Positions 36,674-45,800 of a DNA stretch of 64,000 bases are shown piece after piece. The number at the start of each line of letters is the position of its first letter. The first letter of the stretch is position 1. The stretch spans positions 62,001-126,000 of the forward strand of contig NZ_JABUXU010000009.1 of NCBI RefSeq assembly GCF_014897675.1, given 5' to 3'. The notes under the pieces were generated by a model. That model was not told where the DNA came from. It did not search any database and worked only from the letters and a program-made list of their open reading frames with translations. The DNA comes from Advenella sp. FME57. Lineage in GTDB: Bacteria; Pseudomonadota; Gammaproteobacteria; Burkholderiales; Burkholderiaceae_B. A program made the translations under genes and the position numbers.

Positions 36674-37515
36674 TCTGGGCAGTGTTGCTGTTTGTCGTGA
36701 TTTTTTTTGCAGTTGTCTTTATATTGCTGCAACAAATATTTGGCCGCATATTGAAAAACTGGGAAGATCGGGTCAAGACAGAGACAACCCGCCGGCTACA
36801 GGATTTCTTTTTGTTTATCGATCCGTCGGCCCTGTGGTCGGGCAATGTCGTTCTTTCGCTGTCACTGGCATTTATTGCCTGGGCGCTCAGCGGCTTGTGG
36901 TGGGTGGCCATGATGACCGGCTTGCTCGTCTTTCTGGCACCTAACTGGCTGGTAGCCAGATTGCGCCGGCGGCGTCTCGCACAATTTGACGGGCAATTGC
37001 CCTCCATGCTGCTGGCGCTTGCCGGTGCCCTGCGGGCCGGGGCAGGCGTCCACGCGGCAATCGGCCAGATAACGGGCCAAGCGCCTGCGCCGCTTTCCCA
37101 GGAATTTGGCCTTGTGCAGCGACAGCAAAGGTTGGGCATCTCCTTTGAACAATGCCTTGATGATCTCTTTGTGCGCATGCCTTCAGAGTCTACGGGCTTG
37201 CTTGTGTCGGCATTGAAAATCGCGACTCAAAGCGGCGGCAATCTTGCCGAGGCCCTTGAACGCATCGCCCAGACGCTGCAGGCCCGCCAGCAGATACAGG
37301 GACGAATTCGGGCGTTGACGTCACAGGGGAAAATGCAGGCCTGGGTCATGGCAGGATTGCCGTTGCTCCTGATGATGGTGCTCAATATGCTGGATCCGGC
37401 AGCCATGTATCCGATGTGGTTCCATCCGGCTGGGTGGATCGTCCTGGCGATTATTTTTTTGTTGGAAGCGCTGGGCATTTGGCTTATTCTCAAAATTGTG
37501 AATATCGATATTTAG
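36670..37515 (+). CDS. tadB: TadB inner-membrane platform protein
   Basis: 281 residues with the T2SSF (GspF-like) fold: an N-terminal membrane helix, a pair of helices near 60-95, a cytoplasmic segment (LPSMLLALAGALRAGAGVHAAI and ALKIATQSGGNLAEAL) and two C-terminal helices. It anchors the TadA ATPase in the inner membrane with TadC. The start overlaps the tadA stop by 4 bases; an upstream GTG is not used. Confidence 0.9.
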   Translation: MIWAVLLFVVIFFAVVFILLQQIFGRILKNWEDRVKTETTRRLQDFFLFIDPSALWSGNVVLSLSLAFIAWALSGLWWVAMMTGLLVFLAPNWLVARLRRRRLAQFDGQLPSMLLALAGALRAGAGVHAAIGQITGQAPAPLSQEFGLVQRQQRLGISFEQCLDDLFVRMPSESTGLLVSALKIATQSGGNLAEALERIAQTLQARQQIQGRIRALTSQGKMQAWVMAGLPLLLMMVLNMLDPAAMYPMWFHPAGWIVLAIIFLLEALGIWLILKIVNIDI

Positions 37516-37530
37516 GAATGAAAAAAGAAA

Positions 37531-38406
37531 ATGGCATTCTGGGTTAGTTGCATATTCACGGGTATTTCCATTTGCCTTGGTCTTTACCTTTTTCTTTCGC
37601 CTGCAAGCAAAAAGGTCGTTGTGCCACAGGCCTATCAGGAGAAAAAAGTATTAGTCTTGCTTTGGCCGTGGATCCACGTGCTGGGGCGCACCATCATTCG
37701 TTTTATGTCATGGAGATATCGCGCGCGTTTGGTGTCATTGCTGCGCAGCGCAGGGCTCGAGCAGGTGGTGCAGATCGATCACATTGCCGGCATCCAATGC
37801 CTGTTCGCCTGCTGCGCTTTCGTCAGTAGCGTTCTCATACAAGTGTCGCAACTGAATGAACGCCTCATATCCGTGCTGTTGATTGCACTTGTCATGGGGC
37901 TGGCAGGCTTGCTGCTGCCACTGTTGTGGTTGCGAGAACGTGGCACCAGGCGCCGGCAGCGGATCTTGCGTGAGTTGCCCTTCCTGCTGGATATGACGAC
38001 CTTGTGTGTAGAGGCCGGCCAGAACTTGCAAGGCGCTTTGTATCACACGACAAACCTGTGTTCGCCTGGTGTTTTGCGTGATGAGTTGAGTTACTGCCTA
38101 AGCGAAATACGCACGGGTAAGCCCCGCATTGATGCGCTGAAGGCCATGGCCGCGCGTACCGGTACTGCGGAAGTGTCCCTATGGGTTGCCTCCATTGCGC
38201 AAGCGGAAAGCATGGGTATGTCGCTCGGTCCGTTATTGCGTTCGCAATCGGACCAGCGCAGACAGGAGCGTTTTAACCGTGCAGAAAAGCTGGCTCTGGA
38301 AGCGCCGGTAAAAATGCTATTGCCGCTGATTTTCTGCATCTTTCCCTGCACCTTTATCGTTCTGGCATTTCCCATCGCGGTAAAAATCCTGCAATCCGGA
38401 GTATGA
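37531..38406 (+). CDS. tadC: TadC inner-membrane platform protein
   Basis: 291 residues, the partner of TadB: N-terminal helix, two central helices, a cytoplasmic T2SSF segment (ELPFLLDMTTLCVEAGQNLQ and WVASIAQAESMGMSLGPLLR) and C-terminal helices. It begins 15 bases after tadB. The tadC stop is immediately followed by the start of the DUF192 gene. Confidence 0.9.
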   Translation: MAFWVSCIFTGISICLGLYLFLSPASKKVVVPQAYQEKKVLVLLWPWIHVLGRTIIRFMSWRYRARLVSLLRSAGLEQVVQIDHIAGIQCLFACCAFVSSVLIQVSQLNERLISVLLIALVMGLAGLLLPLLWLRERGTRRRQRILRELPFLLDMTTLCVEAGQNLQGALYHTTNLCSPGVLRDELSYCLSEIRTGKPRIDALKAMAARTGTAEVSLWVASIAQAESMGMSLGPLLRSQSDQRRQERFNRAEKLALEAPVKMLLPLIFCIFPCTFIVLAFPIAVKILQSGV

Positions 38407-38739
38407 ATGCGGCTATCGTCCACCTATACACTAATCACGTTTGACTGTTTTTTTCAGCGCCTGGTCGGCTTAATGGGACGGAAGGTTATTCATCCCCGAC
38501 ATGTTTTCCACTTTGTTCCCTGTAACAGTGTCCATACTTTCGGCATGACTGTTCCGCTGACGGTTATCTTTCTGGACAAGCAGTCGCGTGTCCTGCATTT
38601 TATCGATTATCTTGCTCCTGCACGCGTGGCCTGGTACTGGCCGGCGCGGTCGGTGCTTGAGCTTCGCGCAGGATCCATTACCTCTAACAGGCAAGCGCGG
38701 GAGCTTGTCGCTTTGCTATTGCCCATGAATGTCGCCTGA
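38407..38739 (+). CDS. DUF192 protein
   Basis: 110 residues of the DUF192 family: RLVGLMGRK, FHFVPCNSVHTFGM and PLTVIFLDKQSRVLHF followed by AWYWPARSVLEL are the conserved motifs. Function of the family is unknown, but DUF192 genes often end Tad loci in betaproteobacteria. No signal peptide is present, unlike many DUF192 proteins, which are exported. The start directly abuts the tadC stop. Confidence 0.82.
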   Translation: MRLSSTYTLITFDCFFQRLVGLMGRKVIHPRHVFHFVPCNSVHTFGMTVPLTVIFLDKQSRVLHFIDYLAPARVAWYWPARSVLELRAGSITSNRQARELVALLLPMNVA

Positions 38740-38841
38740 AAAAATCGTTCGTTCGATCATCAGCAAACGGCACACGCTAAACAATTTCAAAAAAGCCAGC
38801 CAGTTCAACCAACAGGCGAAGCAGCCGTGCATCGCGAAGCT

Positions 38842-39726
38842 TTACGCGGTGTCATAAAATGCAATAATGCGCTCAATGGTACGACTGATGATCGGATCCT
38901 GTTTTTTTCGCGACCATATAACAGATGTAATAGAGCGCTGGGTGTGCTCAAATTCCAGAAATTGTAAATCCGGCAGGCCGCAGTGTTTCATACAGGCCGG
39001 CACCAGTGACACGCCCATGTTCTGGGATACCATGCTCAGAATACTCAGCCAGTGACGCGTCTCGTCTACAGCCTTGGGAAAGAACCCGGCGCTGATGCAC
39101 ATTGACAGGAGTATTTCATAGTAAACCGGCGACACATGACGCGAAAAAAAGATGAACCGCTGCGCGCTGAAGTCGGCAAGGGCAGGGGCCTTCCTTTGCA
39201 GTATGGGATTGTCCTTGTGGGCGCAAAGCAGGAACGGCTCGGTGACAATCACCTTGTCCTGCAAATCGGTCGGCAGCCGATTGCTGTGGATGAATCCCAC
39301 ATCGACATGGCCCATTGCAACTTTATCGACAATGTCGCTTGAATTGGATTCGGCCAGTTCAATATTGATCTGCTCGCCTTCAGGCCCCAGCCGCTGCAAC
39401 AGTGCCGGCAGGCCGCGATAGACCATGGAACCCACAAAGCCGATGCGCAGGCGGCCACGCTCTGTCGAGTGGGCAAGGCGATTTTTGAGCGAGCCGGCGT
39501 GACTGAGCAGGAAAAGTGCTTCCTTGTATAGCACGGCGCCCGCGGGCGTCAGGCTGACATGCCGGCTGTTGCGTTCAAACAGCTGCGCGCCCATTTTCTC
39601 TTCAAGCTGTCGTATGGCCAGGCTCAATGGCGGCTGTGAAATGTTCAGGCGCGCCGCGGCTTTGCTGAAATTGAGGGTTTCGGCAACGGCAACAAAATAG
39701 CGAAGGGCGCGCAGTTCCAGATCCAT
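38842..39726 (-). CDS. LysR-type transcriptional regulator
   Basis: 294 residues. The N-terminal HTH (MDLELRALRYFVAVAETLNF, then SKAAARLNISQPPLSLAIRQ) and the LysR substrate-binding domain are clear; the effector domain resembles those of the CatM/BenM group of aromatic or short-acid regulators. It faces an acyl-CoA dehydrogenase gene across 102 bases rich in A/T dyads, and probably activates the AidB-like/Bug/CoA-transferase unit. Confidence 0.88.
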   Translation of the reverse strand: MDLELRALRYFVAVAETLNFSKAAARLNISQPPLSLAIRQLEEKMGAQLFERNSRHVSLTPAGAVLYKEALFLLSHAGSLKNRLAHSTERGRLRIGFVGSMVYRGLPALLQRLGPEGEQINIELAESNSSDIVDKVAMGHVDVGFIHSNRLPTDLQDKVIVTEPFLLCAHKDNPILQRKAPALADFSAQRFIFFSRHVSPVYYEILLSMCISAGFFPKAVDETRHWLSILSMVSQNMGVSLVPACMKHCGLPDLQFLEFEHTQRSITSVIWSRKKQDPIISRTIERIIAFYDTA

Positions 39727-39731
39727 ATCTA

Positions 39732-39751
39732 TATATTATATGTATAGATCT
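39732..39751. promoter_or_regulatory. Dyad between LysR and acyl-CoA dehydrogenase genes
   Basis: TCTATA and TATAGA arms flank an A/T-rich centre (about 39728-39751, near TATATATTATATGTATAGA). Such T-N11-A-type dyads are the usual LysR operator shape. Exact limits are approximate. Confidence 0.4.
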
Positions 39752-39828
39752 AAATAAAAATAGTATTTCCATATATACATCGATTTAATTACGCTGGGTA
39801 TATTATTTAAGTTCAGAAAGGTCAGGAC

Positions 39829-41502
39829 ATGGAGACAAATAATATTCCCAATAGCCGGGGCAGCAATTTCTTTACGCTCGATCCTTATTCCGGCGCCTTG
39901 CTCAAAACCTACCTACCTGCGCCGCTATATGCCCATCTGTTACCGGTTTTCAATGAACTGGGCGCAGCAGTGGGGTCACGCCTGGATGAGCTTGCAGATA
40001 CGGCCGATAAAAACCCGCCTGTACTGTCGGTGCGCAACCGCCAGGGCCAGGATGCCTGCGCGGTTACCAAACATCCGGCTTATGTTGAGCTGGAGAAAAT
40101 GGCTTATGAAAAACTTGGGCTGGCAGCCATGTCGCATCGGGCTGGGGTTCTGGGCTGGAATCAACCCTTTCCTCCCGCGGCCAAGTACGCGTTGTCACAT
40201 TTATTCGTGCAGGCCGAGTTCGGGCTGTGCTGTCCTGTAAGCATGACCGATTCCCTGGCGCGAACGCTGAAAAAATTCGGTGATCCGGCCCTGGTCGAAC
40301 AGGTCTTGCCGCAAGTGACGGCAACCGAGTTTGCCGATCTGCAACAGGGCGCCATGTTCATGACCGAGCAGGCTGCTGGGTCCGATGTCAGTGCTACACA
40401 GGTGATCGCCAAGCCTCACGAAGATGGACACTGGTGGTTGACGGGAGACAAGTGGTTCTGCTCGAATCCTGATGCGGGTTTTGCCATGGTGCTGGCGCGC
40501 AGCGAAGACGTTGACGGGCTCAAAGGCGTGTCGCTGTTCCTGTTGCCCAGAATATGCCCTGACGGCGCGCCCAATCAGTATCGGATATTGCGGTTGAAAG
40601 ACAAGCTGGGTACCCGTTCAATGGCCAGTGGTGAAATCAGGCTGGAAGGCGCTTTCGCATGGCTGGTCGGCGCACGTGGCAAAGGCTTTCAACAGATGGC
40701 CGATATGATCAACAACTCCAGGTTGTCCAATGGGATGCGTGCCGCCGGGCTGATGCGTCGTGCAGTCAGCGAGGCGGTCTATTTCTGCGGTCACAGAAAA
40801 GCCTTCGGCAAGCGGCTCATCGACATGCCTTTAATGCAACGGCAACTGGTCAAGATGATGACACGGGCCGAGCAGGCCCGCTCGGTCATGTTCCAAACTG
40901 CAACGGCGCTGGAAAAGGCGGACGGCGGCGATACGTTTTCAAGGGATTTGCTGCGCATCCTGACGCCACTGATCAAGTTTCGCGCCTGCCGCGATGCCCG
41001 CGTGGTAACCGGAGACGCCATGGAAGTGCGGGGCGGCTGTGGCTATATCGAAGAGTGGTCCGAGCCGCGCCTCATGCGCGATGCTCACCTGGGCTCTATC
41101 TGGGAGGGCACCAGCAACATCGTGGCGCTCGACGTATTGCGTGCGATACGCAAGAGCAATGGGTTGGCCGCCCTGCAGACCCATGTACAGGCTCTGCTGG
41201 AAACTGGCAGGCCATGCGAGGCCTCAATGGCCGGCCTGCAGACCGACTGCATTGACAAAACATTTGCGCTGGCAAGGCGTGTGGCCGACAGCGAAGATGC
41301 TGTCATGGCGCGGCAGGTTGCATCTGCGCTGTATCACGTGGCAGCGCTTGCCAGCATGCGCTGGGAAGCCTCTCACACCGGCTTGGAATCACGGGCCATG
41401 CTGGCCGATCAGGTCTTGATCCATCGTCTGGCGCCGCGTGACCCGTTATCACAGACGAAATGCGAGGGCGCAATGCAGGCCCTGTTGGCTTACGCGCTGT
41501 AA
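39829..41502 (+). CDS. AidB-like acyl-CoA dehydrogenase
   Basis: 557 residues of the AidB subgroup of acyl-CoA dehydrogenases: MFMTEQAAGSDVSAT, HWWLTGDKWFCSNPDAG (FAD contacts), and VRGGCGYIEEWSEPRLMRDA and LGSIWEGTSNIVALDVLRA, all characteristic of AidB rather than of classical short-chain enzymes. It may oxidise a branched or unusual acyl-CoA. AAAGGTCAGGAC precedes the ATG. First gene of a unit with a Bug receptor and a CoA transferase, which argues for a catabolic rather than a DNA-protective role. Confidence 0.86.
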   Translation: METNNIPNSRGSNFFTLDPYSGALLKTYLPAPLYAHLLPVFNELGAAVGSRLDELADTADKNPPVLSVRNRQGQDACAVTKHPAYVELEKMAYEKLGLAAMSHRAGVLGWNQPFPPAAKYALSHLFVQAEFGLCCPVSMTDSLARTLKKFGDPALVEQVLPQVTATEFADLQQGAMFMTEQAAGSDVSATQVIAKPHEDGHWWLTGDKWFCSNPDAGFAMVLARSEDVDGLKGVSLFLLPRICPDGAPNQYRILRLKDKLGTRSMASGEIRLEGAFAWLVGARGKGFQQMADMINNSRLSNGMRAAGLMRRAVSEAVYFCGHRKAFGKRLIDMPLMQRQLVKMMTRAEQARSVMFQTATALEKADGGDTFSRDLLRILTPLIKFRACRDARVVTGDAMEVRGGCGYIEEWSEPRLMRDAHLGSIWEGTSNIVALDVLRAIRKSNGLAALQTHVQALLETGRPCEASMAGLQTDCIDKTFALARRVADSEDAVMARQVASALYHVAALASMRWEASHTGLESRAMLADQVLIHRLAPRDPLSQTKCEGAMQALLAYAL

Positions 41503-41576
41503 TCTGCATACATACTCACTTTTTACAATATGCGCGGCCGGCTATCTTGCACGGCTCGCGCAACAGGAGGAGACTC

Positions 41577-42557
41577 ATGAACAAATCAAGGATTTATGCC
41601 CTGGCTGGCCTGCTGGCCTGTCTGGTGGTTCCTGGCGCTGCGGTTGCTGAAGACAACTTTCCGTCCGAAGTCGTAAAGCTTGTGGTGCCTTATCCGCCGG
41701 GCGGTCCTACCGATGCACTGGCGCGCAGGCTGGCCCAGGGCGCCGGGGAGAAGCTTGGTACGACGATTGTGGTTGAAAACAAGGCTGGGGCCAATGGCAA
41801 TATCGGCGCCGAGTATGTGGCGCGCGCCAAACCTGACGGCTACACCATTATGTTCGGCACGTCCGGGCCGCTGGCGATCAATACCAGCATGTACAAAAAC
41901 CTTCGGTACCAACCGGAAACCAGCTTTACACCGATCATGAAAATTGGCCATTTGCCCAACATTCTTGTTGTCAATCCCAAGGTTCCGGTAAAGAAAGTGC
42001 AGGAGCTGATTGTGTATGCCAAGGCCAACCCGGAAAAGGTTACCTATGCTTCTTCTGGTACCGGCGCGTCGTCTCATCTGGCGGGCGTCTTGTTCAATAC
42101 CATGGCTGGTACCCGCATATTGCATGTGCCATATAAAGGGACCGGACCGGCGCTCAATGATTTACTGGGCGGGCAGGTTTCCATGGCCTTTACCGATGTC
42201 CTGACTGCGTTGCCACATATTCGCGAACACAAACTGAATGCCCTGGGGCTGGCGGCAGGCCAGCGTTCCAAGGCGCTGCCCGAGCTGCCGACCATTGCGC
42301 AGCAGGGGCTGGACGGCTACGACGTGAGTGTCTTTTTCGGTATTGTCGGACCAGCAGGCATGTCCGATCAGGTGGTCTCGTCATTGAACGACGCATTCAA
42401 AAGCGCCATGGCAGAACCCGACATACAGGCCACCTTGGGCAGCCAGGGCATTGTGGAAGCCGACAAAAAGACGCCTGAAGAACTGGCCCAATTTATTCAC
42501 AGCGAAGTGAAGAAGTGGCACGACGTCATCTCCAACGCATCCATCAAACTCGATTGA
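41577..42557 (+). CDS. Bug-family solute receptor (TctC-type)
   Basis: 326 residues. Signal peptide (MNKSRIYALAGLLACLVVPG, cleavage near AVA) followed by the TctC/Bug periplasmic binding protein fold: VVPYPPGGPTDALARRLA, VENKAGANGNIGAEYVAR and GTSGPLAINTSMYKNL are the typical ligand-site motifs. Such receptors bind carboxylates or aromatic acids. CAGGAGGAGAC precedes the ATG. No transport membrane genes are nearby, as is common for Bug receptors. Confidence 0.9.
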   Translation: MNKSRIYALAGLLACLVVPGAAVAEDNFPSEVVKLVVPYPPGGPTDALARRLAQGAGEKLGTTIVVENKAGANGNIGAEYVARAKPDGYTIMFGTSGPLAINTSMYKNLRYQPETSFTPIMKIGHLPNILVVNPKVPVKKVQELIVYAKANPEKVTYASSGTGASSHLAGVLFNTMAGTRILHVPYKGTGPALNDLLGGQVSMAFTDVLTALPHIREHKLNALGLAAGQRSKALPELPTIAQQGLDGYDVSVFFGIVGPAGMSDQVVSSLNDAFKSAMAEPDIQATLGSQGIVEADKKTPEELAQFIHSEVKKWHDVISNASIKLD

Positions 42558-42559
42558 CT

Positions 42560-43702
42560 ATGACCGCAACAAAGACTCATACTTCCCCAGCCTCGCTCTC
42601 TGGCATCCGCGTTATCGACCTGACCCGGGTGCTGGGCGGACCGTACTGTACACAGATTCTGGCCGATCATGGCGCGGAGGTGCTCAAGATCGAGCCGCCG
42701 GCAGGCGACGAAACGCGTGGCTGGGGGCCGCCGTTTATCGATGATACCGCCGCCTATTTCATGGGCGTCAATCGCAACAAGAAAGGCTTGGTCGCCGATT
42801 TGTCGACCGAGCACGGACAGCATTTTTTGCGCGAACTGTTGTCGCAGGCTGATGTCCTGATTGAAAACTTCAAGCCCGGCACACTGGAAAAATGGGGGCT
42901 TGGCAAGGATGCGCTGCAAGAGGCGTTTCCGCAGCTTATCCATTGCTGCATTAGCGGTTTTGGCGCGGACGGCCCCCTGGGTGGTTTGCCTGGTTATGAT
43001 GCCTGCGCCCAGGCCTTGTGCGGGCTGATGAGCGTCAATGGAGAAAAGGACGGTGCCCCGACGCGCGTGGGCCTGCCGGTGGTCGATATGGTGACGGGGC
43101 TGAACGCGGCAATCGGGGTGCTTCTTGCCGTAAACGAACGCAGAACCAGCGGCCAGGGGCAATATCTGGATGTTTCACTTTTCGATTGCGCCGTCTCGCT
43201 GCTGCACCCTCATGCGCCCAATTACTTTGCCAGCGGCAAGGTGCCCGGCCTGACAGGCAATGCCCATCCGAACATCGCCCCGTATGAAAGTTTCCCCACC
43301 GCCTGCGGCCAGTTGTTCCTGGCCGTCGGCAACAACCGGCAATTTGCGACGCTGTGTAAGGTGCTCAAGTGCCCTGATATTGCCCAGGATGCGCGTTTTA
43401 TCGATAATGCGCAACGGCTGGCGCATCGACAGATTCTGCATGAGACGCTGTGCGCCGTGCTGGTGGCGCATCAGGCGGCCGAGCTGGCCGATGAGTTGAT
43501 GAAGGCCGGTGTGCCCGCTTCACCGGTAAACAATGTGGCTCAACTGCTGGCGCATCCGCATACCAGTCATAGAAAGATGGTGATTGAGCAGGGCAGCTAT
43601 CGCGCCATTAACACACCCATCAAACTGTCGCGCACGCCTGCACAATTTCGATCGCCACCCCCGGGCTTTGGAGAACATAACCAGGAATACGGCGTAAAGT
43701 GA
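42560..43702 (+). CDS. Class III (CaiB/BaiF) CoA transferase
   Basis: 380 residues of the family III CoA transferases (formyl-CoA transferase type): LSGIRVIDLTRVLGGPYCTQ at the N-terminus, FKPGTLEKWGL, and the catalytic Asp expected in the GYDACAQALCG stretch. It would activate the acid bound by the Bug receptor, or move CoA from another donor. It begins two bases after the receptor gene stop, so the two are co-transcribed. Confidence 0.88.
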   Translation: MTATKTHTSPASLSGIRVIDLTRVLGGPYCTQILADHGAEVLKIEPPAGDETRGWGPPFIDDTAAYFMGVNRNKKGLVADLSTEHGQHFLRELLSQADVLIENFKPGTLEKWGLGKDALQEAFPQLIHCCISGFGADGPLGGLPGYDACAQALCGLMSVNGEKDGAPTRVGLPVVDMVTGLNAAIGVLLAVNERRTSGQGQYLDVSLFDCAVSLLHPHAPNYFASGKVPGLTGNAHPNIAPYESFPTACGQLFLAVGNNRQFATLCKVLKCPDIAQDARFIDNAQRLAHRQILHETLCAVLVAHQAAELADELMKAGVPASPVNNVAQLLAHPHTSHRKMVIEQGSYRAINTPIKLSRTPAQFRSPPPGFGEHNQEYGVK

Positions 43703-43852
43703 TTTGTTCAAACACGGTTTAAATCGCCCTGTCTGGTTACGGTTTTGCGGATAGTGTAATATTGATTTGACAGGCTTTTCCCGGGCGCCAATCACGTTTG
43801 CGCCGCAGCCAGGCCGCCATTATTCAATTGACTACGACATAACGAGACAGCC

Positions 43853-45646
43853 ATGACATACAAAACCCCTCTTGACGATATTTTCTTCAACCTTAAGGAT
43901 ATGGGCCTGCTTGAACAGGTGCTGGCCCTGCCAGGGTATGAGGAAATCAGCGATGATATTGTTGACGCTGTATTGCATGAAAATGCAAAATTCGTCCAGG
44001 AGGTGGTGGCGCCAACCAACCGGGGTGGCGATCAGCAGGGTGCCAAATGGGACAACGGCAAAGTTACCACGCCAGCCTCGTTTGCCCAGGCGTTCAAGGC
44101 TTTTGCCGAAGGCGGCTGGCAGGGCCTGCAGCATTCACCGGAGCTCGGTGGCCAAGGTTTTCCGAAACTAATATCGGCAGTCATTTCCGAAAACCTGAAT
44201 GCGGCCAATCTGGCCTTTGCCTTGTGTCCGTTGCTCACTGATGGCTGCGTTGAGGCTATCACGCAGGCGGGCAGCGAGCAGCTCAAGCAGACGTTTATAC
44301 CGCCTATGCTCGAAGGGCGGTGGACGGGCACCATGAATCTGACCGAACCCCAGGCCGGCTCCGATCTGGCCTTGCTTACGACCAAGGCCATTGCCCAGGA
44401 CGACGGCACGTACCGCATCAGTGGCCAGAAAATTTTCATCACTTATGGTGAACATGATCTGGCAGAAAATATCGTCCATCTGGTCTTGGCCCGTACGCCC
44501 GACGCACCCAAAGGCGTCAAGGGCATTTCCCTTTTTGTGGTGCCCAAGTTCCTGGTCAATGAGGACGGTTCACTTGGCAAACGCAATGACGTTTGGTGCG
44601 CCTCCATTGAAGAAAAGCTGGGCATCCATGGCAGCCCGACTGCCGTGCTTTTATACGGTGCCGACAAAGGCGTGGTGGGCGAGGGCGCCATCGGTTATCT
44701 GGTCGGCCAGGAAAACCACGGGCTGCAATATATGTTCATCATGATGAACGCAGCCAGATACAACGTGGGCATCCAGGGTATTTCAGTATCCGAGCGCGCC
44801 TTGCAGCAGGCCCGCGCCTATGCGGCCGACAGGCTGCAGGGCAATGCGCTGGAAGGATCGGCCGGGCCGGTCAGCATTGATCATCATCCGGATGTGCAGC
44901 GCCTGCTGATGACCATGCGCGGGCTGACCGAAGGCGGCCGCGCTGTGGCACTGTATGCGGCCATGTGCAACGATGTCGCGCATCAGCATGCTGATACAAA
45001 AACAGCGGATTTGCATCGTGCCCAATATGAGTATCTGGTTCCTATCGTCAAGGCTTTTAGTACTGAGAACTCGGTGGAAGTGGCTTCACTGGGCATGCAG
45101 GTGCATGGTGGAATGGGCTACATAGAAGAGACCGGCGCGGCCCAGTATTATCGCGATGCCCGGATTTTGCCTATTTATGAAGGGACGACCGCCATCCAGG
45201 CCAATGATTTTATCGGACGCAAAATCCTGCGTGACGGCGGTGCGGTCAGCCGCGGCTTTATCGCCGCCATGTGCGACACGGTTAATGCGCTGAACCAGCA
45301 CCAGGATGATCCCGCACTTGCTTTTATCGGTACGCAACTGGAAGTGGCAGTCCAGGCCTATCAGAATGCCCTGGATGCCACACTTCAGTTCGCTGCCAAG
45401 GGACAGATGCGCAGTACGTTCGCCGGAAGCGTGCCGCTTCTTATGCTCGCAGGTTATGTACACGCTGGCTGGCACCTGGCTAACGCTGCGCTCAAAAGCC
45501 GCGAGCGACAATCGGATATCCATCGGCAGAAACAGGCCACTGCGGTATTTTATGCCGCTCATCTATTGCCACGAGCGCTGTCATTGTCATCTGCAGTCAA
45601 GGCGGGTGACAATGTGCAGGAAGCATTTTCAGCCGTATTTTCCTAA
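43853..45646 (+). CDS. DmdC-like long acyl-CoA dehydrogenase
   Basis: 597 residues: N-terminal, middle and C-terminal acyl-CoA dehydrogenase domains (MNLTEPQAGSDLALL, ISGQKIFITYGEHDLAENI, GGMGYIEETGAAQYYRDARI, then LPIYEGTTAIQANDFIGRK) plus the extra C-terminal domain of the DmdC (3-methylmercaptopropionyl-CoA dehydrogenase-like) group. Substrate unknown; members also act on other medium or sulfur-bearing acyl-CoAs. It follows the CoA transferase at 150 bases and likely has its own promoter. Confidence 0.88.
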   Translation: MTYKTPLDDIFFNLKDMGLLEQVLALPGYEEISDDIVDAVLHENAKFVQEVVAPTNRGGDQQGAKWDNGKVTTPASFAQAFKAFAEGGWQGLQHSPELGGQGFPKLISAVISENLNAANLAFALCPLLTDGCVEAITQAGSEQLKQTFIPPMLEGRWTGTMNLTEPQAGSDLALLTTKAIAQDDGTYRISGQKIFITYGEHDLAENIVHLVLARTPDAPKGVKGISLFVVPKFLVNEDGSLGKRNDVWCASIEEKLGIHGSPTAVLLYGADKGVVGEGAIGYLVGQENHGLQYMFIMMNAARYNVGIQGISVSERALQQARAYAADRLQGNALEGSAGPVSIDHHPDVQRLLMTMRGLTEGGRAVALYAAMCNDVAHQHADTKTADLHRAQYEYLVPIVKAFSTENSVEVASLGMQVHGGMGYIEETGAAQYYRDARILPIYEGTTAIQANDFIGRKILRDGGAVSRGFIAAMCDTVNALNQHQDDPALAFIGTQLEVAVQAYQNALDATLQFAAKGQMRSTFAGSVPLLMLAGYVHAGWHLANAALKSRERQSDIHRQKQATAVFYAAHLLPRALSLSSAVKAGDNVQEAFSAVFS

Positions 45647-45700
45647 TACGCATGAGTGCCGCGGTTTTGTTTTAATATGCAAATTGGGTATATCAAAATT

Positions 45701-45729
45701 ATTATTTATTCTTTTAGGGAATAAATAAT
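45701..45729. repeat. A/T-rich inverted repeat ahead of the peroxiredoxin gene
   Basis: ATTATTTATT (45701-45710) and AATAAATAAT (45720-45729) form a perfect 10-base dyad, extended by a C-G pair, around a short loop. It ends 71 bases before the peroxiredoxin start. It may be an operator or a weak terminator of the dehydrogenase gene. Confidence 0.5.
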
Positions 45730-45800
45730 CTTTGCCATAATCCCGGTATACAGTCCGATGAAATACATCGGACATTCCCCACGCTTACCAAGGAGATACC

